Assembly: GCA_000724175.1 (NCBI GenBank)
Contig: JPGV01000027.1
Span: 19,782 to 81,024, forward strand
Source of the DNA: [Candidatus Thermochlorobacteriaceae] bacterium GBChlB
GTDB lineage: Bacteria > Bacteroidota > Chlorobiia > Chlorobiales > Thermochlorobacteraceae
DNA length: 61,243 nucleotides
Direction: 5' to 3'
A model generated the notes under the pieces. The model was not told the DNA's origin, did no database searches, and worked only from the letters and a program-made list of their open reading frames with translations. Shown here piece after piece: positions 26,008 to 34,528 of this stretch. Made by a program: the position numbers and the translations under genes. The first letter of the stretch is position 1. The number at the start of each line of letters is the position of its first letter.

Positions 26008-27183
26008 TTACGGGTGATACGCGATGCTGGCGCCGACCCAAGTGTTGTCGCGGTTATACGACGCGCCGAGCAATTTTCCTCGGCTCATTCGCACGAGATT
26101 GTTCACCAACATTGGCTTTTCATGCCAAAGGAACATCATACGTACTTCGGCTTTCGTGCCGCCCTCGGGCGTTTGCACGGCGGGCGCATAGGTTACTTTG
26201 CGCTGCAAAATATAGTTCTCGCGGTCGGCAACGGCGTCCAGAATATCTGTCGTTACATCTACTTCAACGCCCGCGCCCGAAAATGAAAAAAGCGGCTTGA
26301 GAACATAGTTTTCCAAATCGTCGGGATAAGCGTCCAACGCATGGAGAAAAAACGCTGGCGGCGCATAACGGCTTTTCAGGAGCGGCAAACAATACTTGCT
26401 GATTTTCATAAACCAATTCGGGTGATTGAGCCAAACTACATCGAGGTCGTCTTGAAAGCGAAATCCGAATTGAATGTCTTTTTTAACGAGTTCGTCAAAG
26501 ATGACGCGGTTGTAAATGCGCTCGATGGGAATTTCTTTGCCGCCCGATTTGTAAAACAGTTTTCGCCCGCGTTTAATCACATCGCACAGGTCGACGGTTT
26601 TGATGCCTGCTACCTGTTCGGTGCAAATAAAATCAATCATCGTTTTTTGTTTCTGCGGCTCGATTTCGAGCAAGACGACATGGTCGGGTGCAGCGTCGCC
26701 AAGCAATGAGCGTCGGAGTAGCTCGAGATACGTCTGCTCATTGAGTCCGCTAAAATACGGCGTTAGGGTGTCGGGAATCTGAAAGTGTTTTCGAATTTTG
26801 GAATCGAGCAGCCATTGAAACGCATAGAGCGTAGGGAAGCCTTGCAGTTCAATAAGTTGCGGTATGTAGCCGCCGTTTGGCGATTCGGCGACGGCAAAGT
26901 CAAGTTGTAAAAAAAGCGGGTGTGCGTCTTCATTCGGCACATAGAGGTCGGGCGGAACGGCGGCATCGAGGCGTTTCAAAAAAGCGGCATCGAGAAACGG
27001 CGCGACAAGTTCGGTGGCGGCGGCAACGAGTTCATCGGAAAACGCTTGCGATAAAAAGAGCGGTGTCTCGCATAGCCGAAACAATAGTTCGCCGCCAGCG
27101 ACGGCAAAGACATCTTTGGTGAAGGCGTCGTAAGCCTCCTGTGTGAAATTTTGATTGAAGGCAGCGCGAAAGGCGTGTTCCAT
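26008..27183 (-). CDS. Putative ATP-grasp-like protein of unknown function
   Basis: 391 residues with no family I can name. Features that resemble (circularly permuted) ATP-grasp enzymes are IERIYNRVIFDEL (220–232), a nucleotide-type VLKPLFSFSGAGVEV (294–308, Lys296) and an E-x-R-x-M-F segment (346–351) near the C terminus. ATP-grasp enzymes join a carboxylate to an amine or thiol. It is predicted soluble. It sits 18 bases after the symporter and 29 before the serine hydrolase, so an amino-acid or peptide ligation role is a fair guess but not shown. Confidence 0.55.
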   Translation of the reverse strand: MEHAFRAAFNQNFTQEAYDAFTKDVFAVAGGELLFRLCETPLFLSQAFSDELVAAATELVAPFLDAAFLKRLDAAVPPDLYVPNEDAHPLFLQLDFAVAESPNGGYIPQLIELQGFPTLYAFQWLLDSKIRKHFQIPDTLTPYFSGLNEQTYLELLRRSLLGDAAPDHVVLLEIEPQKQKTMIDFICTEQVAGIKTVDLCDVIKRGRKLFYKSGGKEIPIERIYNRVIFDELVKKDIQFGFRFQDDLDVVWLNHPNWFMKISKYCLPLLKSRYAPPAFFLHALDAYPDDLENYVLKPLFSFSGAGVEVDVTTDILDAVADRENYILQRKVTYAPAVQTPEGGTKAEVRMMFLWHEKPMLVNNLVRMSRGKLLGASYNRDNTWVGASIAYHP

Positions 27184-27201
27184 TATCGTGTGGTCATCGA
27201 G

Positions 27202-28587
27202 TTATCGAATCGATAAAACGTCGTTTGGTTTTGATGCGCGTTTTTCCCAAATCGCAATCAGAATGTAAGCAAGAACGGCGGAAAATATAGACAGCGTGTA
27301 AGCGTATTTCAGGTCAAACGCAAATTGAGCGATTGCCCAAACGCCTGCGCCAAAGACGAGTGCCGCCGCCGCGCTCTTGGCGCCGCCAAACGAGGTGAAA
27401 AGTCCAAACATAAGAAGCGCAAAAATGCCCGCGCTGCCAAATGTCGACGCCGTTTTGACAAGTTCATAAACGCTTCCGCCGTAAAGCGCGAACAAATACG
27501 CCATGATGCCAAACGCGACAACCCCAGCTCGATTCAACCGCACTTTTTGCGCTTCGGTCAAGGTCAAGCGCGGAATAAGAATGTTATGGCAAAGCAGCGA
27601 ACTGGCTGCCAATAGTGTGCTATCGACTGTGGAGAGAATCGCCGAGACCAGCGCGCCTGCAAACAACACATACATCGCGTCGTTCAAATGTGTTTTAGCA
27701 AGCACTGGCAAAAGTTGTTCGGCGTCATTAAGGGTCGGCAACAATGCAACGCCGACAAGACCGATGAAGGCGGGAATGAGTCCAATGAACAAATACAGTC
27801 CGCTGGCTGCAAACGATGCCTGTTGCGCCACTGCCGCCGAGCGAGAGGCGCTAACGCGGGTAATCAATTCCTGCGCGACCACCGACCCGCAAATCGGCAC
27901 AAGCCATGCATCAAGTGTCTCCAAAAACGGCGCATCTCCAAACAGCCGCACGCGCTCTGGTGCAAGCGACATCGTGAGCGCCTCGCTGGTTAAACTGTCC
28001 GATACGGCAACAAGCAGCGCAATCAATCCGATGATGAGCGCGATGCCTTGAACAAAATCAGTAACGGCGTCTGCCCAAAACCCGCCAAGCACCGTATAGG
28101 TAATGACGATAACGGCAGCAATGCTGATGGTGAAGGTGAGGCTCAAATCGGACGACGCCGACAAGACTTGCCCAAACGCCCGTAGCTGCGACGCCGCCCA
28201 AAGCGCTGATGTAGGCAGCATCAAGAGAACGGCAAACTGCTCGATTTGTTTAGAATAGCGCTCTCGAAACAAATCGGCGACTGTGGTGAGTTTGCGTTTC
28301 CAGAGCGGTGCTGCAAAGACGCTGGCCATCAGAAGCAAACACAGCGTATAGCCAAACGGGTCGGACGATGCGCCAGAGAGGCCATTTTTGTAAATCATGC
28401 CTGCTGCGCCGACACAACTTTCCGCGCCAAACCATGTGGCAAATATCGTGAAGCTCGACAGCCGCAGTCCGAGCGAACGTCCGGCGAGCAGATAATCGTC
28501 TTCAGTCTCAATACGGCGAGCAACGACCACGCCGATAAGGAATTGAACCGCGATGTATCCAAAAACGCCGACAAGGGCTGGTGTCAT
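27202..28587 (-). CDS. Sodium:solute symporter family transporter
   Basis: 461 residues with about 13 hydrophobic helices. The family features are DDYLLAGRS in the first loop, FATWFGAESCVGA in the second helix, and VSAILSTVDSTLLAASSLL, the Na2-site helix 8 with its Ser pair. It imports a small organic solute with sodium; the solute (amino acid, carboxylate, sugar or other) cannot be read. It is the first gene of the long minus-strand run that ends at BchH. The start ATG at 28587 is followed directly by the first helix. Confidence 0.88.
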   Translation of the reverse strand: MTPALVGVFGYIAVQFLIGVVVARRIETEDDYLLAGRSLGLRLSSFTIFATWFGAESCVGAAGMIYKNGLSGASSDPFGYTLCLLLMASVFAAPLWKRKLTTVADLFRERYSKQIEQFAVLLMLPTSALWAASQLRAFGQVLSASSDLSLTFTISIAAVIVITYTVLGGFWADAVTDFVQGIALIIGLIALLVAVSDSLTSEALTMSLAPERVRLFGDAPFLETLDAWLVPICGSVVAQELITRVSASRSAAVAQQASFAASGLYLFIGLIPAFIGLVGVALLPTLNDAEQLLPVLAKTHLNDAMYVLFAGALVSAILSTVDSTLLAASSLLCHNILIPRLTLTEAQKVRLNRAGVVAFGIMAYLFALYGGSVYELVKTASTFGSAGIFALLMFGLFTSFGGAKSAAAALVFGAGVWAIAQFAFDLKYAYTLSIFSAVLAYILIAIWEKRASKPNDVLSIR

Positions 28588-28883
28588 TGACGGAATCGGA
28601 GAAGTTAAATGGTTGTCAAGTTGGCTTGATAAACTGTGCTGCTCGGCATTGCACGTCTGATATTACGCAAATATGCGCATCGACTTTGACGTGCTCGTTA
28701 GCCGCTAAGCTAATCAAAACTCCCGCGAGTTCTGAAGCGGCGACATAGCGGTCGGATTTACCTAAGAGATGTATCGCTACACACTGTCGTCGTTGGCACA
28801 TGGAGACAAATTGAATACAAAGAGTGATGAGTGTTATATTCTACGGCATAATTTTGCTCGATAACTCAATCGTATGTGTTCAA
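28588..28883. other. 296-base divergent intergenic region between the symporter and yajQ
   Basis: Apart from the yajQ promoter candidate I see no gene, repeat or RNA here. A 61-codon open frame on the minus strand (28616–28801) has no ribosome site, no recognisable motif and unlikely composition, so I do not call it. Confidence 0.6.
28811..28840 (+). promoter_or_regulatory. Candidate sigma-70-type promoter of yajQ
   Basis: TTGAAT (28811–28816), an 18-base spacer and TATATT (28835–28840) lie 44 bases before the yajQ ATG. It could also drive the GH3 and ABC-F genes behind yajQ. Confidence 0.45.
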
Positions 28884-29381
28884 ATGGCGTCCGACCATTC
28901 ATTCGACATCGTCTCGAAAATCAATATGCAGGAACTTGACAACGCGCTCAATCAGGCGCGGAAAGAACTTTTGCAACGTTACGACTTGAAAGACAGTAAT
29001 TCAAACATCTTGTTCAATCAAAAGGAGATGGAACTGACGCTCGAATCGGCAAGTGACTTTACGCTCAAATCGGTCGTTGATGTCTTGCAGTCGAAGCTCA
29101 TCAAGCGCGGCATTTCGGTGCAGGCGTTGGACTACGGCAAAATCGAGCCAGCGACGCAGAACAGCGTGCGTCAAAAAGTAAAATTGAAACAAGGTATCGA
29201 TAAAGAAACGGCGAAAAAAATTACGACCGCGATTAAGGACATGAAACTCAAAGTGCAGGCGAGCGTTCAGGGCGATGAGGTGCGCGTCGTCGGCAAACAG
29301 CTCGATGACCTTCAAGCGGTGCAGAAACACCTGCTCGCAAGTGATTTTGGCGTGCCGCTTCAGTTTGTAAACTACCGCTAA
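28884..29381 (+). CDS. yajQ: YajQ family nucleotide-binding protein
   Basis: 165 residues of the DUF520/YajQ family: two RRM-like halves starting MASDHSFDIVSKINMQEL and containing NSNILFNQKEMELTLESA, KLIKRGISVQALDYG and VRVVGKQLDDLQAV, ending FGVPLQFVNYR. Relatives in Xanthomonas bind cyclic di-GMP and act as regulators; in other species the role is unclear. The ATG at 28884 matches the family start; an upstream frame to 28824 adds an unrelated hydrophobic stretch. The GH3 gene follows 26 bases after the stop. Confidence 0.93.
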   Translation: MASDHSFDIVSKINMQELDNALNQARKELLQRYDLKDSNSNILFNQKEMELTLESASDFTLKSVVDVLQSKLIKRGISVQALDYGKIEPATQNSVRQKVKLKQGIDKETAKKITTAIKDMKLKVQASVQGDEVRVVGKQLDDLQAVQKHLLASDFGVPLQFVNYR

Positions 29382-29407
29382 TCAACTGTTTGACCAACAC
29401 CGCCGTG

Positions 29408-31234
29408 ATGAACCGTTATATGCTCCTGCTTTGCGTCATGATGCTGTGCCGCGCGGCAGTAGCTCAACCGTCGAAAGAACTCACTGTTGAACTCGCACCC
29501 GCGCATGAGCGCCACTCGGCGCAAGTTGATATGGCAACGTTCTTTTCGCGCCCGTCTCCGTGGGCAGATTCGGTATTGGCGACGCTCACGCTCGAAGAAA
29601 AAATCGGGCAGATGCTTGTGCCGCAAAGCTCGAGTTATTACCAAAGCGCGGACAATCCCGATTTTGAATACCATGCCAAACTCGTCCGCGACGGCAAAGT
29701 CGGCGGCATTATTTTCTCGCGCGGCGATGTCTATGAACTGGCGATGCTCAGCAATCGATTTCAGAAACTGGCGAAACTGCCGTTGCTCATCAGCGCAGAT
29801 ATGGAATGGGGCGTCTCGATGCGCATCAATCGCACAACGGAATTTCCGTTCAATATGGCCATCGCAGCAACGCGAAAGCCCGACTACGCTTACAAAATTG
29901 CCCGTGTGATTGCCGCTGAAGCCAGAGCGCTGGGCATTCACCAGAACTTTGCGCCGTCCGTCGACCTCAACAATAATCCGCGCAACCCCATCATCAACAC
30001 GCGCTCGTTCAGCGAGAGCATTATGCTCACGAATCAATTTTCGGCGGCGTTCATCAAGGGCTTGCAGTCGTCGGGAATGATTGCCACCGCGAAACACTTT
30101 CCCGGACACGGCGACACCGACATCGACAGCCATAAAGATTTGCCCGTTCTGACGTTTGAAAAATCGCGCTTGAAAGCATTGGAATTAAAGCCGTTCAAAC
30201 ACGCGATTGAGCAAGGCGTGATGAGCGTGATGACCGGACACTTGGCGCTGCCGAAAATCACCGCGTCGGAAAAATTGCCGGCAACGCTCTCGCCCGATGT
30301 GGTCGGAAAAATGTTGCGCGACGAATTGGGCTTCAAAGGGTTAATCGTAACGGACGCAATGGAAATGCGCGGCGTCAAGAAAAATTTCACAACGGGCGAT
30401 GCCGCGATTCAAGCGGTGCTGGCAGGCAACGACGTGATTTTAATGTCGCCTGATGTTGAGGCAGCACATGCAGCGATTGTGGGCGCCGTGCAAACCGCGA
30501 CGATTTCAATCGAGAAAATTGACCGCGCCGTGCGAAAAATTTTGGTCTTAAAAGAATGGCTGGGCATTCATCGCAATCGCCTCGTGAGCATTGACAGCAT
30601 TGAGTCGCGAGTTGGGCTTGCCGTAAATGCGCTCTTGGCGCAGGAAGTTGCCGATAAATCCGTAACGCTGCTGCGCAATCAAAACAGTATCTTGCCGCTC
30701 AAACTTGCCGATGAAAAAGACCGCGTCCTGAATATCTCCCTGCAAACATCGGAAGTCTGCACCGTCGGCAAAAATTTTTACGACCAACTTGAGAAAAAAT
30801 ACCGCAACACGCTGCGCCTGCAAATGACGCCAAAGAGCAACGAGATGAACTTTAAATTCGCGTTACAGACAGCAGAAAAATCAGCGGCGGTGGTGGTCTC
30901 GTGCTACGCTGACATTCGAGCGTTTGAAGGAAAGTTCGGGCTGGACGTCGACCAAGCCAAGTTTTTAAAGCGGCTCATTGAGCTGACGAAAACCAAAAAC
31001 ATTCCGCTGGTGCTGATTTCCTTCGGCACGCCATATTTGGTGATGGAGTTTCCCGACGTGCCTGTCTACCTTTGCACCTACGGCGCGGCGCGCGTCTCGG
31101 AAACGGCGGCGCTGAAAGTGGTGGTTGGCGAACTGGAGCCGAAAGGCAAACTGCCGATTACGATTCCGAAACTCTTCAAACTTGGCGACGGTCTGCAAGG
31201 CTTCGCGCCCAAAGAAACCTCTGCCGCACAATGA
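29408..31234 (+). CDS. Glycoside hydrolase family 3, beta-N-acetylhexosaminidase-like
   Basis: 608 residues. The signal peptide ends near AAVAQ (residue 20). The GH3 N-terminal domain holds KHFPGHGDTDIDSH (229–242), the NagZ-type loop with the acid/base His–Asp dyad, and nucleophile Asp316 in IVTDAMEMRGV. A C-terminal GH3-like domain follows to the end. It should release N-acetylglucosamine from muropeptides or glycans in the periplasm. Single-domain NagZ enzymes are about 340 residues, so this is the longer two-domain type. The stop overlaps the ABC-F start (ATGA). Confidence 0.9.
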   Translation: MNRYMLLLCVMMLCRAAVAQPSKELTVELAPAHERHSAQVDMATFFSRPSPWADSVLATLTLEEKIGQMLVPQSSSYYQSADNPDFEYHAKLVRDGKVGGIIFSRGDVYELAMLSNRFQKLAKLPLLISADMEWGVSMRINRTTEFPFNMAIAATRKPDYAYKIARVIAAEARALGIHQNFAPSVDLNNNPRNPIINTRSFSESIMLTNQFSAAFIKGLQSSGMIATAKHFPGHGDTDIDSHKDLPVLTFEKSRLKALELKPFKHAIEQGVMSVMTGHLALPKITASEKLPATLSPDVVGKMLRDELGFKGLIVTDAMEMRGVKKNFTTGDAAIQAVLAGNDVILMSPDVEAAHAAIVGAVQTATISIEKIDRAVRKILVLKEWLGIHRNRLVSIDSIESRVGLAVNALLAQEVADKSVTLLRNQNSILPLKLADEKDRVLNISLQTSEVCTVGKNFYDQLEKKYRNTLRLQMTPKSNEMNFKFALQTAEKSAAVVVSCYADIRAFEGKFGLDVDQAKFLKRLIELTKTKNIPLVLISFGTPYLVMEFPDVPVYLCTYGAARVSETAALKVVVGELEPKGKLPITIPKLFKLGDGLQGFAPKETSAAQ

Positions 31235-33123
31235 ACATCGTCTCGCTTGAAAACATCAGCAAAACGGTCGGCATAAAGACGCTGTTCGAGAACGTGTCGT
31301 TTGGAATTGACGAGAAAGAAAAAGTTGGCGTTATCGGCGCAAACGGAAGCGGCAAATCGACGCTGCTCAAAATCATTGCAGGAGAAGAACCCGCCGACGC
31401 GGGCAAGGTGATGTTCGCCAATGGAAAAACAGTAACATTTCTCTCGCAAAATCCACCGTTCAACCCGGAGTCTACTGTTCTCGAGGCCGTTCTGGAGGCG
31501 AAACACCCGACGCTGAGGCTCATTCTCGACTATGAAAAAATCTGTTTGGAAATTGAACGCCATGCAAGCGACGAACTCATCGAGAAAATGACATCGCTCG
31601 CGCACCGCATTGATGAAGCAAACGCATGGGGAATTGAATCAACAGCGAAGTCCGCCTTAGCCAAACTGGGCATCACGGCTCTGGAGGCGAAAATGAAAAC
31701 ATTATCGGGCGGGCAGCGTAAGCGCGTCGCGCTTGCTCACGCACTCGTTATGCCAAGCGACTTGCTCATTCTCGATGAACCGACGAACCATCTCGACGCC
31801 GAAAGCACCAGTTGGCTTGAAGAGTATTTGCAAACCTTCACGGGCGCATTGCTCTTGGTAACGCACGACCGCTACTTTCTCGACCGTGTTGCCGATAAAA
31901 TCGTCGAACTCGACCGCGCCACATTGCAAACCTTCTACGGCGGCTACGCTTACTACTTGGAGAAAAAAGCCGAAGAAGAAGAACGCCGCGCCGTCGAGGG
32001 ACACAAGCGCAATCAACTGCGGAAACAAGAACTCGAGTGGCTCAAAAAAGGTGCGAAGGCTCGGACAACCAAACAAAAAGCCCGCATCGACCGTGCCGCC
32101 GAACTGCTCAGCGAACCCAAAGAAACCGCAAAAGAAAAACTCGATATGTTGCTCACCACATCGCGCTTGGGCAAAAAGACCGTCGAGTTTCACAGCGTTA
32201 CAAAGTCTTATGGCGAGAGAACGCTGATCAAGGACTTCACCTATCTGCTTGAGCCGCAAGACCGCATCGGCATTATTGGTTCAAACGGAAGCGGAAAAAC
32301 AACGCTGCTTGAGATGATTGCCGGAAAAGTTGCGCCCGATGCAGGCACGATTGAACTCGGCGAAACAGTTGTCTTGGGTTACTACGACCAAGAAAGCCGC
32401 GACCTTGCTCCCGACCAACGTGTGATTGACTACATCAAACAAACCGCAGAGCATCTGAAAACCAAAGACGGCGGGACGATTTCGGCAAGTCAGATGTTAG
32501 AGCGATTTCTGTTTTCGCCGCAAGCCCAATACGCGCCGATTGCTAAACTCTCCGGCGGCGAAAAACGCCGACTCTATCTTTTGAAAATTCTGATGTCCGC
32601 GCCTAACGTGCTGCTGCTCGATGAACCGACCAACGACCTCGATATTCCAACGCTTGCCGTGCTGGAAGACTACCTCGATTCGTTTTCAGGCTGTCTCATC
32701 GTCGTCAGCCATGACCGATATTTTCTCGACCGAACCGTCGAGCATCTGTTTCGAGTCGAGAAAAACGGTGCGCTCAAACGCTACAACGGCGGCTACGCCG
32801 ATTTTCTCGCGGCAAAAGAGCGCGAAGAAAAAGACGCATTGCTCAAAGATATGGTCAAGAAACCTGCCGCGAAGCCCAATGAAATCAAGGCTGCAGAGAC
32901 TGTCGGCGCACGAAAATTGACGGGCAAAGAACGTAAAGAGTTAGAGAAACTCGAAGCAGACATCGCCAAAGCAGAGGCGCGAAAAGCGGAACTTGCCACA
33001 ACGCTCTCCGAGCTTGCCGCCAATTACGAAAAATCAAAACCGATTTACGCCGAACTGGACGCGCTCGAAAAAAAGTTGGACGCCGATATGGCGCGCTGGG
33101 CAGAACTCGCCGAACTGGCGTGA
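31231..33123 (+). CDS. ABC-F family ATPase (Uup-like)
   Basis: 630 residues, two ABC domains in one soluble chain without membrane segments. First domain: Walker A GANGSGKST, signature LSGGQRKRVA and Walker B LLILDEPTNHLD. Second domain: GSNGSGKTT, LSGGEKRRL and LLLDEPTNDLD. A charged linker with a helical arm (EEEERRAVEGHKRNQ region) separates them, and the last 70 or so residues are a coiled coil, which points to Uup more than to EttA. ABC-F proteins act on ribosomes or in DNA-structure handling. The start overlaps the GH3 stop; the longer open frame upstream lies inside the GH3 gene. Confidence 0.9.
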   Translation: MNIVSLENISKTVGIKTLFENVSFGIDEKEKVGVIGANGSGKSTLLKIIAGEEPADAGKVMFANGKTVTFLSQNPPFNPESTVLEAVLEAKHPTLRLILDYEKICLEIERHASDELIEKMTSLAHRIDEANAWGIESTAKSALAKLGITALEAKMKTLSGGQRKRVALAHALVMPSDLLILDEPTNHLDAESTSWLEEYLQTFTGALLLVTHDRYFLDRVADKIVELDRATLQTFYGGYAYYLEKKAEEEERRAVEGHKRNQLRKQELEWLKKGAKARTTKQKARIDRAAELLSEPKETAKEKLDMLLTTSRLGKKTVEFHSVTKSYGERTLIKDFTYLLEPQDRIGIIGSNGSGKTTLLEMIAGKVAPDAGTIELGETVVLGYYDQESRDLAPDQRVIDYIKQTAEHLKTKDGGTISASQMLERFLFSPQAQYAPIAKLSGGEKRRLYLLKILMSAPNVLLLDEPTNDLDIPTLAVLEDYLDSFSGCLIVVSHDRYFLDRTVEHLFRVEKNGALKRYNGGYADFLAAKEREEKDALLKDMVKKPAAKPNEIKAAETVGARKLTGKERKELEKLEADIAKAEARKAELATTLSELAANYEKSKPIYAELDALEKKLDADMARWAELAELA

Positions 33124-33611
33124 TTCAAAACGGCAGGTCATCATCTGATACGCAAATACTTTAAGCAATCGTCGATTTTAAAACCGCCATTGCGAGCGAA
33201 GCGAAGCAATCCATCTTTGACCAACTTTGTCTTGAGGTTGGATTGCCACGCTTATCACGCAAGCGTGATTTCACTCGCAAACAAACCTTATACGGCTAAA
33301 GTATCAGCGCGAGTAGAGTTCAACAGTGTCATTCCGACGACGTTTGCACCGTTGCGAAATAATTTTTGCAAGGCGCGGGTTTGCGGCGCACTCTTTTCCG
33401 CCGCCTCTTTTGTGAGCCGTTGTCGGCGCAACCAGTCCATCAGCTTGAAATGCGTTTCGCCCATGAACTCGGTGCATCGGCGACAGCATGACGGGCGCAG
33501 GTATTGAAAGCGGCGACATCCTGCTCGTCGAGAAAGAGCGCGAGGTTCAATCCGGCAAGGTCGCGCTCGTGCAGCTCAACGGCAATGAGTTGTATGCGAT
33601 GGCGTTCAAAG
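33124..33611. other. 488-base non-coding stretch with a repeat and gene debris
   Basis: The region between abcF and the DUF4249 gene contains the palindromic repeat at 33190–33280 and most of the S24 peptidase remnant at 33479–33634. The stretch 33281–33478 has a GTCATTCCGACG-like sequence typical of short dispersed repeats, but no intact gene. Confidence 0.6.
33190..33280. repeat. Palindromic intergenic repeat with nested stems
   Basis: Four nested or side-by-side stems are exact. TTGCGAG (33190–33196) pairs with CTCGCAA (33274–33280). GCAATCCA (33206–33213) pairs with TGGATTGC (33239–33246). CCAAC (33221–33225) pairs with GTTGG (33237–33241), competing with the previous stem. ATCACGC (33254–33260) pairs with GCGTGAT (33263–33269). 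The segment ATTGCGAGCGAAGCGAAGCA is the core of a repeat type seen between genes in many unrelated bacteria. Confidence 0.8.
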
Positions 33612-33634
33612 CTATGGCTGACGCGGCACAATGA
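33479..33634 (+). pseudogene. Remnant of a LexA/UmuD-type peptidase S24 gene
   Basis: One frame reads GDSMTGAGIESGDILLVEK and continues for about 30 residues to a stop at 33632. GDSM with the following GAGI..GD is the catalytic-Ser block of UmuD and LexA-like autoproteases. In the same frame a stop lies 15 bases upstream of it, and the region after the Ser block is only about half the normal length, ending before the catalytic Lys segment can be aligned. I read it as a decayed fragment. Its 3' end overlaps the DUF4249 stop on the other strand. Confidence 0.65.
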
Positions 33635-34496
33635 GCGTGCGCTGCGAGGTAGACCCGACGCCGAAGTACCCAAGTGGAAAGCGGTCGCGTCGCGTGGTGT
33701 TAATCACGTTCGAGCGCACCGGTGCAGGAGGCGGATTGAATGTCCCGCCGCCACCTTGTCCAGTCTGAATGAAAAGTGCGCGCAGATACTCGAAGAGCGA
33801 CTCGCCAATAGAAATGACTTTGACGAGGGCGGTATCGCCGGGCTGAAAAATAATATCGTCTTCGGGTTCAAGTCCGCGCAGCGTCTGTCCGTTGAAAAAT
33901 TCGTCGGAGCGAATCGTGGCGAATTGATTACCGGGTTTGATTTCGAGTGCATTGCGTCCATTGCGGAACAAGTTGATGAAGTAGAAGTTTCTTGTCTCAC
34001 GCGGGTCAGTGAAGTCGACGGCAATGGTAAGTCCGCGTGTGGTATCGAAGGCGTTGGTGCGGCGTTGGCGTGCGTAAATGGAATCAATCGTGCCGCCGCG
34101 TCGCGCGCTGTCAAACGCAGTTTCATAGATGTCGCCTTCGTATCGAATGCGCACGCGATACCCGACGCCTTCGCGCACGGAAAGGCTTGTGGTTACAAAT
34201 GCGCTGTCGCGCTCTGAAAACACAAACCGTGTTTCTTGTCCATCGGAACTAAGAACTGTTACATCAGCATCGCGCACGAGCGGCGGGCGCGCTCCTGCAA
34301 AAAACGAGATACTCTGTGTGAGCTTAATGCGTTGAAATGCCGAATCGCGCTCGCCAGCTTTGCGCTCAATAATGCCTTCAATCACCAAACGCGGCGGCTC
34401 GCTTGGCACAGCAACGGTAATGACATCTTGACACGCCGAGAGTCCAAGCGTGAATGCGAGAACACAGAGTAGTTGAATCTTCAAGGTCAATTTCAT
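33612..34496 (-). CDS. DUF4249 outer-membrane lipoprotein
   Basis: 294 residues. The signal ends at a lipobox Cys (TLGLSAC, about residue 21). The body has the DUF4249 pattern: PRLVIEGII early, then beta-rich segments with DADVTVLSSDGQE and FYFINLFRNG. Such lipoproteins pair with TonB receptors in Bacteroidota-type organisms, as here: the receptor gene lies 32 bases upstream on the same strand. The start ATG at 34496 fits the signal peptide; the open frame upstream overlaps the receptor gene in another frame. Confidence 0.85.
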   Translation of the reverse strand: MKLTLKIQLLCVLAFTLGLSACQDVITVAVPSEPPRLVIEGIIERKAGERDSAFQRIKLTQSISFFAGARPPLVRDADVTVLSSDGQETRFVFSERDSAFVTTSLSVREGVGYRVRIRYEGDIYETAFDSARRGGTIDSIYARQRRTNAFDTTRGLTIAVDFTDPRETRNFYFINLFRNGRNALEIKPGNQFATIRSDEFFNGQTLRGLEPEDDIIFQPGDTALVKVISIGESLFEYLRALFIQTGQGGGGTFNPPPAPVRSNVINTTRRDRFPLGYFGVGSTSQRTLIVPRQP

Positions 34497-34528
34497 CGGT
34501 AAAGTATTGGTTGAATGCTGGTTGAGGC

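Noticed and set aside
28616-28801. 61-codon frame in the symporter–yajQ gap
   Set aside because: No ribosome site, no motif and no clear family; most likely random.
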